Positions 1 through 7,812 of a stretch of 16,150 nt of DNA are shown here, piece by piece. Each line of letters starts with the position of its first letter. Within the stretch, counting starts at the first letter, position 1. Under the pieces are notes generated by a model. It was not told where the DNA came from, searched no databases, and was given only the letters and a program-made list of their open reading frames with translations. The translations under genes were made by a program, and so were the position numbers. Location of the stretch: positions 1 to 16,150 of the forward strand of contig CAYZBJ010000089.1 in assembly GCA_964476625.1 (NCBI GenBank), read 5' to 3'. Source of the DNA: JAMLIN01 sp964476625 (lineage in GTDB: Bacteria; Pseudomonadota; Gammaproteobacteria; Burkholderiales; Burkholderiaceae_E).

Positions 1-540
1 CTGTCGGACCTCGCCCTCTACTACATCGGCGGCATCATCAAGCACGCGCGGGCGCTCAACGCCATCACCAACCCGGGCACCAACTCGTACAAGCGCCTGG
101 TGCCGGGCTTCGAGGCTCCGGTCATGCTCGCCTATTCGGCGCGCAACCGCTCCGCCTCGATCCGGATCCCGCATGTGAGCAACCCGAAGGGCCGTCGCAT
201 CGAGATCCGCTTCCCGGACCCGAGCGCCAACCCCTACCTGGCCTTCTCGGCGATGCTCATGGCCGGCATCGACGGGATCCAGAACAAGATCCACCCGGGC
301 GAAGCGGCCGACAAGAACCTCTACGACCTGCCGCCCGAAGAGGGCAAGAAGATCCCGACCGTCTGCAGCTCGCTCGACATGGCGCTCGAGGCGCTCGACC
401 GGGATCGCGAGTTCCTGACCCGGGGCGGCGTGTTCAGCGATTCCCTGATCGACGCCTACATCGACCTCAAGATGGGCGAAGTGACGCGGTTCCGGATGGC
501 GACGCATCCCTGCGAGTTCGACATGTACTATTCGCTCTGA
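1..540 (+). CDS. glnA: Glutamine synthetase type I, C-terminal part (5' end outside the window)
   Basis: This is the last 179 residues of glutamine synthetase, which makes glutamine from glutamate, ammonia and ATP in the cytoplasm. The frame is open from base 1, so the gene starts upstream. It aligns by eye with the E. coli GlnA C-terminus, including NSYKRLVPGFEAP, the SARNRSASIRIP stretch and the RFPDPSANPYL stretch. The adenylylation motif NLYDLPPEE is present, with its Tyr codon at 322-324 (equivalent of E. coli Tyr397). This indicates the adenylylation-regulated GSI-beta type, controlled after translation by GlnE. The gene ends MYYSL-stop and is followed at once by a strong terminator. 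ntrB and ntrC downstream fit the usual glnA-ntrBC arrangement. The promoter is not visible. Confidence 0.97.
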   Translation: MSDLALYYIGGIIKHARALNAITNPGTNSYKRLVPGFEAPVMLAYSARNRSASIRIPHVSNPKGRRIEIRFPDPSANPYLAFSAMLMAGIDGIQNKIHPGEAADKNLYDLPPEEGKKIPTVCSSLDMALEALDRDREFLTRGGVFSDSLIDAYIDLKMGEVTRFRMATHPCEFDMYYSL

Positions 541-563
541 TCGGCCGGAGGCCTTCAGACCGA

Positions 564-596
564 GGGGGTGCCGAAGCGGCACCCCTTTTTCTTTTT
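564..596 (+). terminator. Rho-independent terminator after glnA
   Basis: A perfect 9-bp stem, GGGGTGCCG (565-573) pairing with CGGCACCCC (577-585), closes a 3-base AAG loop. A T-rich run follows (TTTTTCTTTTT, 586-596). It lies 24 bases after the glnA stop codon. It should end most glnA transcripts and so keep glnA expression higher than that of ntrBC, either by partial read-through or by a separate downstream promoter. Confidence 0.93.
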
Positions 597-629
597 GTTC
601 ATGCTCGGTCGTCCGACCCGTGGTGGTCG

Positions 630-651
630 CGGCAGGTATCCACGGCAGGTA
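630..651 (+). repeat. 9-bp direct repeat upstream of the DUF4124 gene
   Basis: CGGCAGGTA occurs twice, at 630-638 and 643-651, with starts 13 bp apart, between the glnA terminator and the DUF4124 start. It could be part of a promoter or regulator site for the downstream genes, or chance. I could not find a convincing -35/-10 pair here: TAAACT at 650-655 is a weak -10 with no good -35. Confidence 0.4.
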
Positions 652-664
652 AACTGCGCAGCGT

Positions 665-673
665 GAGGAAGGA
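665..673 (+). promoter_or_regulatory. Ribosome binding site of the DUF4124 gene
   Basis: GAGGAAGGA ends 3 bases before the ATG at 677. It is a strong purine-rich Shine-Dalgarno stretch and favours that start over the in-frame ATG at 701. Confidence 0.7.
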
Positions 674-676
674 ATC

Positions 677-1186
677 ATGATCGGCTTCGAGTTGACCCGG
701 ATGCGCGCCGCGGCGCTGGCTGCCCCTATCGCCATATTCGCGGCAAGCTGGGCCGCACCCGCCCAGGCGCAGATCTGGCGCTGCACGAACGCCGATGGCG
801 TGGTCGAGTACAGCAATGCCAAACCGGGGCGCGACCGCAAGGACTGCCGCCCGGTCGACCTGCCCAACCTGACCACGATCCCGGCGCCTGCACCGGCGCC
901 GGCGCCACGCGCCCAGCCCCGCCAGGATTTCCCCAAGGTCGAGCCCTCGGCCCAGCGCGCCCGCGACGAGGAGCGTCGCCAGATCCTCGAGCGCGAACTG
1001 CGCAAGGAAGAAGAGCGGCTGGCCGCCCTCGAAACCGAGTTCAAGGGCGGGGAGCCCGACCGGCTGGGCAACGAGCGCAACTACCAGAAGTACCTCGACC
1101 GCGTCGAGAGACTCAAGGTCGACATCAACCGGGCGGAGGCCAACGTCGCGTCGATTCGACGCGAGATCGATGCCTTGCCGCGCTGA
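677..1186 (+). CDS. Secreted DUF4124-domain protein with C-terminal coiled coil
   Basis: This encodes a 169-residue protein of unknown function. Residues 1-31 look like a Sec signal peptide (basic start, Ala-rich hydrophobic core, cleavage after AQA), so it is probably periplasmic. Residues 33-63 match the DUF4124 pattern: IWRCTNADGVVEYSN, with two cysteines (36 and 57) that could form a disulfide. A Pro-Ala linker follows (about 68-80). Residues 93-165 are rich in Glu, Arg and Leu in a heptad-like pattern, suggesting a long helix or coiled coil. A good ribosome binding site supports this start. The 3' end overlaps ntrB by 17 bases in another frame, so the two are probably co-transcribed. From memory, DUF4124 genes often lie between glnA and ntrB in beta- and gammaproteobacteria; any role in nitrogen control is inference. 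Confidence 0.88.
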   Translation: MIGFELTRMRAAALAAPIAIFAASWAAPAQAQIWRCTNADGVVEYSNAKPGRDRKDCRPVDLPNLTTIPAPAPAPAPRAQPRQDFPKVEPSAQRARDEERRQILERELRKEEERLAALETEFKGGEPDRLGNERNYQKYLDRVERLKVDINRAEANVASIRREIDALPR

Positions 1187-2240
1187 TCGCCGGCACGGCC
1201 CGGAGCCGGAACTCGCCGGCCTCGACCTTCTCGCCAGCGCCGTCGTGCTGCTCGACCGGGCAGGACGCGCGGTATACATGAACCTCGCCGCCGAGCAGTT
1301 GTTCGAAATCTCCTGGCGGCTGCATGCGGCCGAACGCTTCTCGTCGATCTTCGTCGACGGCGGGGCCATCGATTCGCTGCTCGCCGAGGCGATGTCGAAC
1401 CGCTTCGATGAAATGCGCACCAGCATGGCGCTCGAGCGCCCCGGCCATGGCCCGCTCGAATTGCATGCGACCGCGGTGCCCCTGGACGAGCCGCTCGGTG
1501 CGATGCTGCTCGAGCTCCGCGAGATCGACCATCGCCACAAGCTCGACCGCGAGGCGCACCTGCTCGGCTCGGCCGAAGCGAATCGCGAACTGGTGCGCAA
1601 CCTCGCGCACGAGATCAAGAATCCGCTCGGGGGCCTGCGCGGCGCCGCGCAACTGCTCGAACTCGAACTCGAGTCCCCGGAGCTGCGCGAGTACACCCAG
1701 GTGATCATCAAGGAGGCCGACCGGCTCCAGGCCCTGGTCGATCGCCTGCTGGCGCCGCACCGGCAGGCGCGGCGGCTCGCGCCGGTCAACATCCACGAGG
1801 TCTGCGAGCGGGTCCGGATCGTGGTCCAGGCCGAGTTCCCCGATTCGCTCGAAATCCATCGCGACTACGACGCCAGCCTGCCCGATCTCACCGGCGACAA
1901 GGAGCAGCTGATCCAGGCGTTGCTCAACCTGGTGCGCAACGCGGCGCAGGCGATGGGCGGGCGGGGCGTCATCGAGTTGCGCACCCGCATCGCCCGACAG
2001 GTGACGATCGATCGCAAGGTGAGCAAACTGGCACTGGAATTGCATGTGGTCGACAACGGTCCCGGCATCCCGGAGGACATTCGCGAACGAGTGTTCTTTC
2101 CGCTGGTGTCGGGCCGGGACGGCGGCAGCGGCCTGGGCCTGTCGATCGCGCAGACCTTCGTGCAGCAGCACGGCGGCCTGATCGATTGCGAGAGCAGGCC
2201 GGGCCGAACCGATTTTCGCGTGTTGTTGCCGCTGGCCTGA
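1170..2240 (+). CDS. ntrB: Nitrogen regulation sensor histidine kinase NtrB (GlnL)
   Basis: This is the cytosolic kinase/phosphatase of the NtrB-NtrC pair. It phosphorylates NtrC under nitrogen limitation and dephosphorylates it when bound by the PII protein. The 356 residues contain a PAS-like sensor region (about 16-110; GLDLLASAVVLLDRAGR is typical NtrB). The H-box is NLAHEIKNPLGG with the phospho-acceptor His147 (codon 1608-1610). The ATPase domain has an N-box (NLVRNAAQAM, Asn253/Asn257), a G1 box (DNGPGIP, Asp295) and a G2 box (GGSGLGLSIA, about 318-327). There are no membrane segments, as expected. The ATG at 1170 overlaps the end of the DUF4124 gene and lacks an obvious Shine-Dalgarno, so translational coupling is likely. 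The first 15 residues are not conserved in character and the true start is slightly uncertain. ntrC begins 45 bases downstream. Confidence 0.95.
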   Translation: MPCRADRRHGPEPELAGLDLLASAVVLLDRAGRAVYMNLAAEQLFEISWRLHAAERFSSIFVDGGAIDSLLAEAMSNRFDEMRTSMALERPGHGPLELHATAVPLDEPLGAMLLELREIDHRHKLDREAHLLGSAEANRELVRNLAHEIKNPLGGLRGAAQLLELELESPELREYTQVIIKEADRLQALVDRLLAPHRQARRLAPVNIHEVCERVRIVVQAEFPDSLEIHRDYDASLPDLTGDKEQLIQALLNLVRNAAQAMGGRGVIELRTRIARQVTIDRKVSKLALELHVVDNGPGIPEDIRERVFFPLVSGRDGGSGLGLSIAQTFVQQHGGLIDCESRPGRTDFRVLLPLA

Positions 2241-2285
2241 GCCCGAATGCCGGGCGGTCCGGACGGCGGGGGTGCTGACCAGGTG

Positions 2286-3914
<1,629 letters not shown>

Positions 3915-3990
3915 CGGCCGGGCCCGGGCGGCGATGCAGTCCGCGCCACCAGGCTTCGAACCGTAGCGGGAGCCCGGCTCGTGGCTGCGA
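3915..3990. other. Convergent ntrC/xth intergenic gap, no terminator seen
   Basis: These 76 GC-rich bases lie between the stop codons of ntrC and xth. There are short self-complementary patches (for example around 3968-3981) but no stable stem with a T run on either strand, so any transcript end here would not be a classical intrinsic terminator. Confidence 0.5.
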
Positions 3991-4770
3991 TCAGGCGGGC
4001 GCGAGTTCGAGGATCACCGGGGCATGGTCGGATGGCTTCTCGAGCTTGCGGGGGGCGCGGTCGATCGTGCAGGCGCGCAGGCGATCGGCGATCCTCGCAT
4101 CGACCAGGCCGAAGTCGATCCTCAGCCCGGCGTTGCGCCGGAACCCGAGCATCCGGTAGTCCCACCAGGAGTACGAGCGCTCGGGTTGCTCGAAGCAGCG
4201 AAAGGCGTCGACGAAGCCGGCGTTGAGCAGGGCGCGAAAGCGTTCGCGCTCGGGTTCGGAGCAGTGGATCTTGCCCTCCCAGGCCACCGGATCGTGCACG
4301 TCGCGGTCCTCGGGCGCGATGTTGAAGTCGCCCAGCAAAATGCGCGGCGCTGCGTCGCGGGTCGAGTCGAGCCATTGCCGGAGCGCATCGATCCAGGCGA
4401 GCTTGTACGGGAACTTCGGCGAATCGAGCGCCTGGCCGTTCGGGAAATAGGCGCAGTAGACATCCAGTTCGCCGAAGCGCGCCGCGATCAGGCGCTTCTG
4501 GTCGTCCGCCAGCAAGGGGTTGCCGATACGCACGTCGCGCGCTTCGCCCACCGTGTCGAGCCGGCTGAGCAGGGCGACGCCGTTGTAGGTCGGCTGGCCG
4601 CTGTAGACGGCCGCATAGCCGGCGTCACGCAACTCGGCGACCGGGAACTTGTCGTCGACGAGCTTGGTCTCCTGGATCGCGAGGACGTCGATCGGATTCG
4701 CCCCGAGCCAGTCGAGCACATGGGGCAGGCGGACCCGCAGCGAGTTGACGTTCCAGGTGGCGAGTTTCAT
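3991..4770 (-). CDS. xthA: Exodeoxyribonuclease III
   Basis: This is a DNA-repair enzyme of the EEP superfamily. It acts as an AP endonuclease and 3'-phosphodiesterase/3'-5' exonuclease on duplex DNA, cutting at abasic sites and cleaning oxidised 3' ends. The protein has 259 residues (E. coli XthA has 268) and starts MKLATWNVNSLR. The catalytic set is visible: Asn7, Glu34 in IQETK, Tyr105, Asp148 and Asn150 in LLGDFNIAP, Asp219 in LRIDF, and the closing Asp248-His249 pair in KPSDHAP. The gene converges with ntrC and diverges from the TPR/sodA unit. The ATG at 4770 has no Shine-Dalgarno and sits just below a candidate AT-rich promoter, so the mRNA leader may be very short. Placement beside sodA fits an oxidative-damage theme, but no shared regulation is shown. 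Confidence 0.95.
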   Translation of the reverse strand: MKLATWNVNSLRVRLPHVLDWLGANPIDVLAIQETKLVDDKFPVAELRDAGYAAVYSGQPTYNGVALLSRLDTVGEARDVRIGNPLLADDQKRLIAARFGELDVYCAYFPNGQALDSPKFPYKLAWIDALRQWLDSTRDAAPRILLGDFNIAPEDRDVHDPVAWEGKIHCSEPERERFRALLNAGFVDAFRCFEQPERSYSWWDYRMLGFRRNAGLRIDFGLVDARIADRLRACTIDRAPRKLEKPSDHAPVILELAPA

Positions 4771-4781
4771 GTTGTTAATAA

Positions 4782-4816
4782 GATATTGATTTATAAGAAA
4801 ATACTATATCAATATC
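4782..4816. repeat. AT-rich 9-bp perfect inverted repeat upstream of xth
   Basis: GATATTGAT (4782-4790) and ATCAATATC (4808-4816) are exact reverse complements separated by 17 bases. They sit in a strikingly AT-rich stretch (about 4771-4817) inside otherwise GC-rich DNA. The repeat overlaps the candidate xth promoter, so it may be an operator for an unidentified regulator. No T run follows it in a position that would make it a terminator. Confidence 0.6.
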
Positions 4817-4818
4817 CA
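4790..4818 (-). promoter_or_regulatory. Candidate sigma-70 promoter for xth
   Basis: Read on the minus strand there is a -35-like TGGATA (4818-4813), a 17-base spacer, and a -10-like TATAAA (4795-4790). The predicted transcription start would be near 4783, leaving a leader of only about a dozen bases before the xth ATG at 4770. The spacing is ideal and the hexamers match the consensus at 4 of 6 and 5 of 6 positions. The AT-rich context raises both the plausibility and the chance of random matches. Confidence 0.45.
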
Positions 4819-4914
4819 GGGTGGCGCCAGCCGCCGACAGATGCCGGGGCGGGGCGGCCACAAGAGTGTCCGGGTGCCGACCGACACCATCGAATGCTCC
4901 TGATGGTCTCGTTG

Positions 4915-4933
4915 GCAAATGAGAATCATTGGC
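4915..4933. promoter_or_regulatory. Candidate Fur box upstream of the TPR protein and sodA
   Basis: GCAAATGAGAATCATTGGC matches the classical 19-bp Fur consensus GATAATGATAATCATTATC at 14 of 19 positions, including the continuous AATCATT core. It lies 61 bases upstream of the ATG at 4995. Iron-bound Fur would repress the downstream pair and iron limitation would release it. This agrees with a Mn-type SOD being the gene controlled. I could not assign confident -35/-10 hexamers around it. Confidence 0.65.
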
Positions 4934-4994
4934 GTTTGGAGTAGGATGCAGCCTTCGAAAAGCAGCCGTCGCGGCTGCCCGGGGCCCTATCCAG

Positions 4995-5468
4995 ATGACA
5001 GAAGACATTGTGACGTCGGACAGCCTGTTGCGTGACTGGCAGGCGCTCATGCGCCGGGGCGTGGATGCCAGCCGCCAGGGCGAAACGATGGTGGCTCGCA
5101 GGCTGTACCTGCAAGCGCAGGGGCTCACCCTCGCACTGCTGGCATGCCGGACCTGCGATGCGGTGGACGATGACGACCGGGTGGCGGCTTTCGTCGTCAC
5201 CCATCTCAACCTGGCCGATTCGTTCCAGGGCACCGGGCACATCGCCCTGGCCCTCGCGCAGCTGTGGACCGCGCACCAGACCCTGATGGGCCTGCTCCAC
5301 GACGAGCGCGTCGCGATGACATTGCGACTGGCAGCGCTTCGCCACAGTCGCGAGACTTCCGCCGCGCTCGTCGAACACTCGGCGCAACACGCCAGCCATC
5401 CCGAAATCGTGGCGACCGTTCGCGGCGGCTGCCTCTCGGTTCCTCCACCCGGGGCGCTCGCGCATTGA
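4995..5468 (+). CDS. Small TPR-like protein upstream of sodA (orfX-like)
   Basis: This encodes a predicted cytosolic, helical protein of 157 residues with no signal peptide. Two stretches fit the tetratricopeptide spacing. One is around residues 15-48, with Gly22, Ala34, Tyr38 and Ala41 at TPR positions 8, 20, 24 and 27. The other is around 67-100, with Ala74, Phe77, Ala86 and Ala93. A CxxC pair (Cys51, Cys54) is followed by an acidic Asp run. I chose the ATG at 4995; the frame is open upstream to a TTG at 4929, but that would overlap the Fur box and give GC-rich filler residues. sodA begins 31 bases after the stop. Position and size recall OrfX of the Pseudomonas fagA-fumC-orfX-sodA locus. 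Function is unknown; I infer partnership with SodA from context only. Confidence 0.75.
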   Translation: MTEDIVTSDSLLRDWQALMRRGVDASRQGETMVARRLYLQAQGLTLALLACRTCDAVDDDDRVAAFVVTHLNLADSFQGTGHIALALAQLWTAHQTLMGLLHDERVAMTLRLAALRHSRETSAALVEHSAQHASHPEIVATVRGGCLSVPPPGALAH

Positions 5469-5499
5469 CCCGGTTCTTTCCCTTCTTCGCAGATTTCCC

Positions 5500-6129
5500 A
5501 TGTCCAATACCCATACCCTGCCCAGGCTCCCGTACGCGTATGACGCCCTGGAGCCGCACATCGACGCCATGACGATGGAGATCCACCATACGAAGCACCA
5601 CCAGGCCTACGTGAACAATCTCAACGCTGCGGTCGATGGCACCGAGTACGCGGGACGTCCCGTCGAGGACCTGATCGTCGAGGTCGAATCCCTGCCGGAG
5701 AAACTGCGAGCGGCGGTGCGCAACAACGGCGGCGGCCATGCGAACCACAGCCTGTTCTGGACCGTCATGTCGCCCCGGGGGGGAGGTTTGCCCGATGGCG
5801 ATCTCGCCCGTGCCATCGACACCGAGCTCGGCGGCATCGATGCGTTCAAGGACGCCTTCACGAAGGCCGCCATCAGTCGCTTCGGCAGTGGATGGGCCTG
5901 GCTGTCGGTGACCGGGGACGGCAGCCTGGCCGTGGAGAGCTCCGCCAACCAGGACAATCCGGCGATGCTGGGCATCGGGTCGGGCAATACCGCGATCCTC
6001 GGACTCGATGTCTGGGAACATGCCTACTACCTGAAATACCAGAACCGCCGGCCCGAATACATCGCCGCCTTCTACAACGTCATCGACTGGTCCGAGGTCG
6101 CGCGGCGCTATGCCGAGGCCCGTCGCTAG
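5500..6129 (+). CDS. sodA: Superoxide dismutase, Mn-type of the Fe/Mn family
   Basis: This enzyme converts superoxide to hydrogen peroxide and oxygen in the cytoplasm; there is no signal peptide. The 209 residues start like E. coli MnSOD (LPYAYDALEPHIDAMTMEIHH). The four metal ligands are visible: His29 in MEIHHTKHH, His83 in GGHANHSLFW, and Asp170 and His174 in LDVWEHAYY. Gly at the NNGGGHANH position together with Gln151 in SANQDNP is the manganese-type second-shell arrangement; iron enzymes usually carry the Gln in the N-terminal half. Metal use is still inferred. The gene follows the TPR-like gene by 31 bases and probably shares its Fur-box promoter. No strong Shine-Dalgarno is visible. 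It converges with the alpha/beta hydrolase gene 9 bases downstream. Confidence 0.95.
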   Translation: MSNTHTLPRLPYAYDALEPHIDAMTMEIHHTKHHQAYVNNLNAAVDGTEYAGRPVEDLIVEVESLPEKLRAAVRNNGGGHANHSLFWTVMSPRGGGLPDGDLARAIDTELGGIDAFKDAFTKAAISRFGSGWAWLSVTGDGSLAVESSANQDNPAMLGIGSGNTAILGLDVWEHAYYLKYQNRRPEYIAAFYNVIDWSEVARRYAEARR

Positions 6130-6138
6130 CTTTCCCGT

Positions 6139-7089
6139 TCAGGGCACGTCGTTCAGGTCCGAAGCGTCCAGGCGCTGCATCAACGCATCGCGTTGACCGG
6201 TGGCCGGCGGCAGGTCGGCCGACGGAACGACGCGGGTAAGGAACTCGACGACCGCCCTTCCGAAGACGTCGTTGCGATCGCCGGCGACCATGTGGCCGGC
6301 CGAGACGATGTCCACGTGCTCGCTGTGCGGTGCCATCGCCAGGAACTGCCGGACACCCTCGTCGGTCAGCACGTCGGACTGGCCGCCCTTGACCAGGAGG
6401 GTGGGCACCTCGAGCGCTCGCGCGCAGGCTTCCAGCCGGGCCTGGCGCTGCGCGAGGTCCCGGATTCCCTGCAGGAACCGCGGATCCCAGTGCCAGTGGA
6501 ACCTGCCGTCCGCGCCGAGGCGGACGTTCTTGGCCAGCCCCTGCAGATTGGAGGGGCGGGAGCGATGGGGCTGGTAGCTGGCGATGGCATCGGCCACTTC
6601 GTCCAGGGAGCCGAAGCCTTCGGGATTGCGCCGCATGAACGCCTGGATGTTCCGGACGCCCGCGGGTTCGATGCGTGGCGCGATGTCCACCAGGATGAGC
6701 GCCGTGGCCTCCACCGCATGCTCGCCGGCTGCAACCAGGCTGGTGCCGCCGCCCATGGAGGCGCCCACCAGCACGCAGGGCCGGCTGCCCAGCGCGTCGA
6801 GCACGCACTGCAGGTCGTCGACCATGGCGTCCTGGCTGTAGACGCCGTCCTCTGCCCAATCGGAATCGCCATGGCCGCGGGCGTCGAACGCGACGGCATG
6901 GTAGCCAGCGTCGCCGAGCACCTGGCCGGTGCCTTTCCAGGCATGGCGGGTCTGGCCGCCGCCGTGCTGGAGTACTACCAGCGGGTGTCGGGGGTCTCCC
7001 CAGGAGTCGCCCGTGATCTGCACGCCCCTGGCACCCTGCCAGCGATGCATGGGCTCGGGTGTGCCGGGCAGGCGCTGGCCGGCGCTCAT
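6139..7089 (-). CDS. Alpha/beta hydrolase
   Basis: This encodes a 316-residue alpha/beta-hydrolase-fold enzyme, probably cytosolic, with unknown substrate. An oxyanion-hole region HGGG lies at 42-45. RGHGDSD is at about 71-77. The nucleophile elbow GASMGG has Ser111. A likely catalytic acid is Asp239 (GGQSDVL), and the catalytic His266 is in SAGHMVAGD. The order and spacing fit the esterase, epoxide hydrolase and haloperoxidase group. A serine nucleophile argues against an epoxide or haloalkane hydrolase, which use Asp. The ATG at 7089 overlaps the stop of the upstream TRIC gene as ATGA, which fixes the start by translational coupling. A longer open frame to 7224 would run inside the TRIC gene and is rejected. 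The last 25 or so residues are a non-conserved tail. Confidence 0.88.
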   Translation of the reverse strand: MSAGQRLPGTPEPMHRWQGARGVQITGDSWGDPRHPLVVLQHGGGQTRHAWKGTGQVLGDAGYHAVAFDARGHGDSDWAEDGVYSQDAMVDDLQCVLDALGSRPCVLVGASMGGGTSLVAAGEHAVEATALILVDIAPRIEPAGVRNIQAFMRRNPEGFGSLDEVADAIASYQPHRSRPSNLQGLAKNVRLGADGRFHWHWDPRFLQGIRDLAQRQARLEACARALEVPTLLVKGGQSDVLTDEGVRQFLAMAPHSEHVDIVSAGHMVAGDRNDVFGRAVVEFLTRVVPSADLPPATGQRDALMQRLDASDLNDVP

Positions 7090-7766
7090 GATGCGCGTCC
7101 TCCATCTCCGCCGTCGGTGTCGTGTCCCGACGGGCGCGGCAGGTTCCACTTGTAGTGCAGCGAGAGGTAGCGTAGCGCGAAGCACGCCGCCAGGGCGACC
7201 CAGGTCCGGCTGCTCGATTCCCATCCGAGTCGCTCGCCCACGACTTCGATGAGGGCGGCGGCGAGCGCGGCCGAGGCATAGATCTCGCGCCGCAGGATGA
7301 TCGGCACCCGGTTGAGCAGCACGTCACGCAACACGCCGCCACCCACGGCGGCGACCACGCCCAGCAGCACCGCCACCTCGGCGTTGTGGCCGTAGAGCAT
7401 GGCCTTCTGCGCGCCGGTCACGGCGAACATGCCCAGGCCGAGGGAGTCGAACAGGATCACCGGGTGCGCAAGGCGCATCACCAGCGGGTTCGCGGCCATG
7501 GTCAGTAATGCCGCTGCCATGGCGACGGTGAGGTAGCGCCAGTCCGCCAGCCCGGTTGGCGGTATGGCGCCGATGCACAGGTCGCGCAGCACGCCGCCGC
7601 CGCAGGCGACCGTGAACGCAATGACGAGGATGCCGAACCAGTCGAGGCCACGGGCCCTGGCCGCAACGGCGCCGCTGATCGCGAAGGCGAACGTGCCCGC
7701 GAGGTCGAGGAAGGTGAACAAGCTGCGGTGATCCAGGCCGCCAGGGACGAGGTCGGAGATGCTCAT
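7086..7766 (-). CDS. TRIC-type cation channel / UPF0126 membrane protein
   Basis: This is an inner-membrane protein of 226 residues with about seven hydrophobic segments and clear internal duplication. GGGVLRD occurs at 56-62 and again at 142-148. DLAGTFAFAISGA (21-33) is echoed by DSLGLGMFAVTGA (107-119). This is the hallmark of the YicG/YadS family (Pfam Gly_transporter repeats), whose bacterial members are structurally TRIC trimeric cation channels. The older name 'glycine transporter' is not well supported. The C-terminus is a charged Asp/Gly-rich cytoplasmic tail. The gene diverges from sbp and is followed by the alpha/beta hydrolase with a 4-base overlap. Physiological substrate and role are not evident from the sequence. 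Confidence 0.92.
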   Translation of the reverse strand: MSISDLVPGGLDHRSLFTFLDLAGTFAFAISGAVAARARGLDWFGILVIAFTVACGGGVLRDLCIGAIPPTGLADWRYLTVAMAAALLTMAANPLVMRLAHPVILFDSLGLGMFAVTGAQKAMLYGHNAEVAVLLGVVAAVGGGVLRDVLLNRVPIILRREIYASAALAAALIEVVGERLGWESSSRTWVALAACFALRYLSLHYKWNLPRPSGHDTDGGDGGRAS

Positions 7767-7793
7767 GTCAGGGGCTGCTCGGCACAGGACGGG

Positions 7794-7812
7794 TTATTCG
7801 GAAAATGCATAA
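7794..7812. promoter_or_regulatory. Candidate CysB-like site in the TRIC/sbp divergent region
   Basis: TTATTC (7794-7799) and ATAA (7809-7812) bracket an A-rich stretch, giving a TTAT-N11-ATAA dyad about 85 bases upstream of the sbp start. LysR-type CysB sites in enterobacteria are loosely of this form (TTATTC at one end, ATAA at the other). CysB controls sulfate uptake genes, so the location is right. The motif is degenerate, so this is only a candidate. Confidence 0.35.

Noticed and set aside
890..915. Pro-Ala coding repeat in the DUF4124 gene as a possible repeat element
   Set aside because: It is a short in-frame Pro-Ala linker within a plausible protein, too short and irregular to be a separate element.
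2247..2285. Upstream ATG extending NtrC by 13 residues
   Set aside because: The added MPGGPDGGGADQV does not resemble any NtrC start, whereas MESVWVVDDDQS from 2286 matches the family.
3945..3975. GGCTTCGAACC resembling the T-arm of a tRNA
   Set aside because: The bases around the TTCGAA do not pair into a 5-bp T stem and no acceptor, D or anticodon arm can be built around it.
4871..4890. Imperfect dyad CGGGTGCCGACCGACACC as a regulatory site
   Set aside because: The arms mismatch internally and the stretch looks like ordinary GC-rich sequence.
4024..4944. Plus-strand open frame across the xth gene and the AT-rich island
   Set aside because: It is antisense to exonuclease III with all catalytic residues intact, and the product has no recognisable domain.
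6193..7155. Plus-strand open frame opposite the alpha/beta hydrolase
   Set aside because: It is the shadow of a gene with a complete Ser-Asp-His set on the minus strand.
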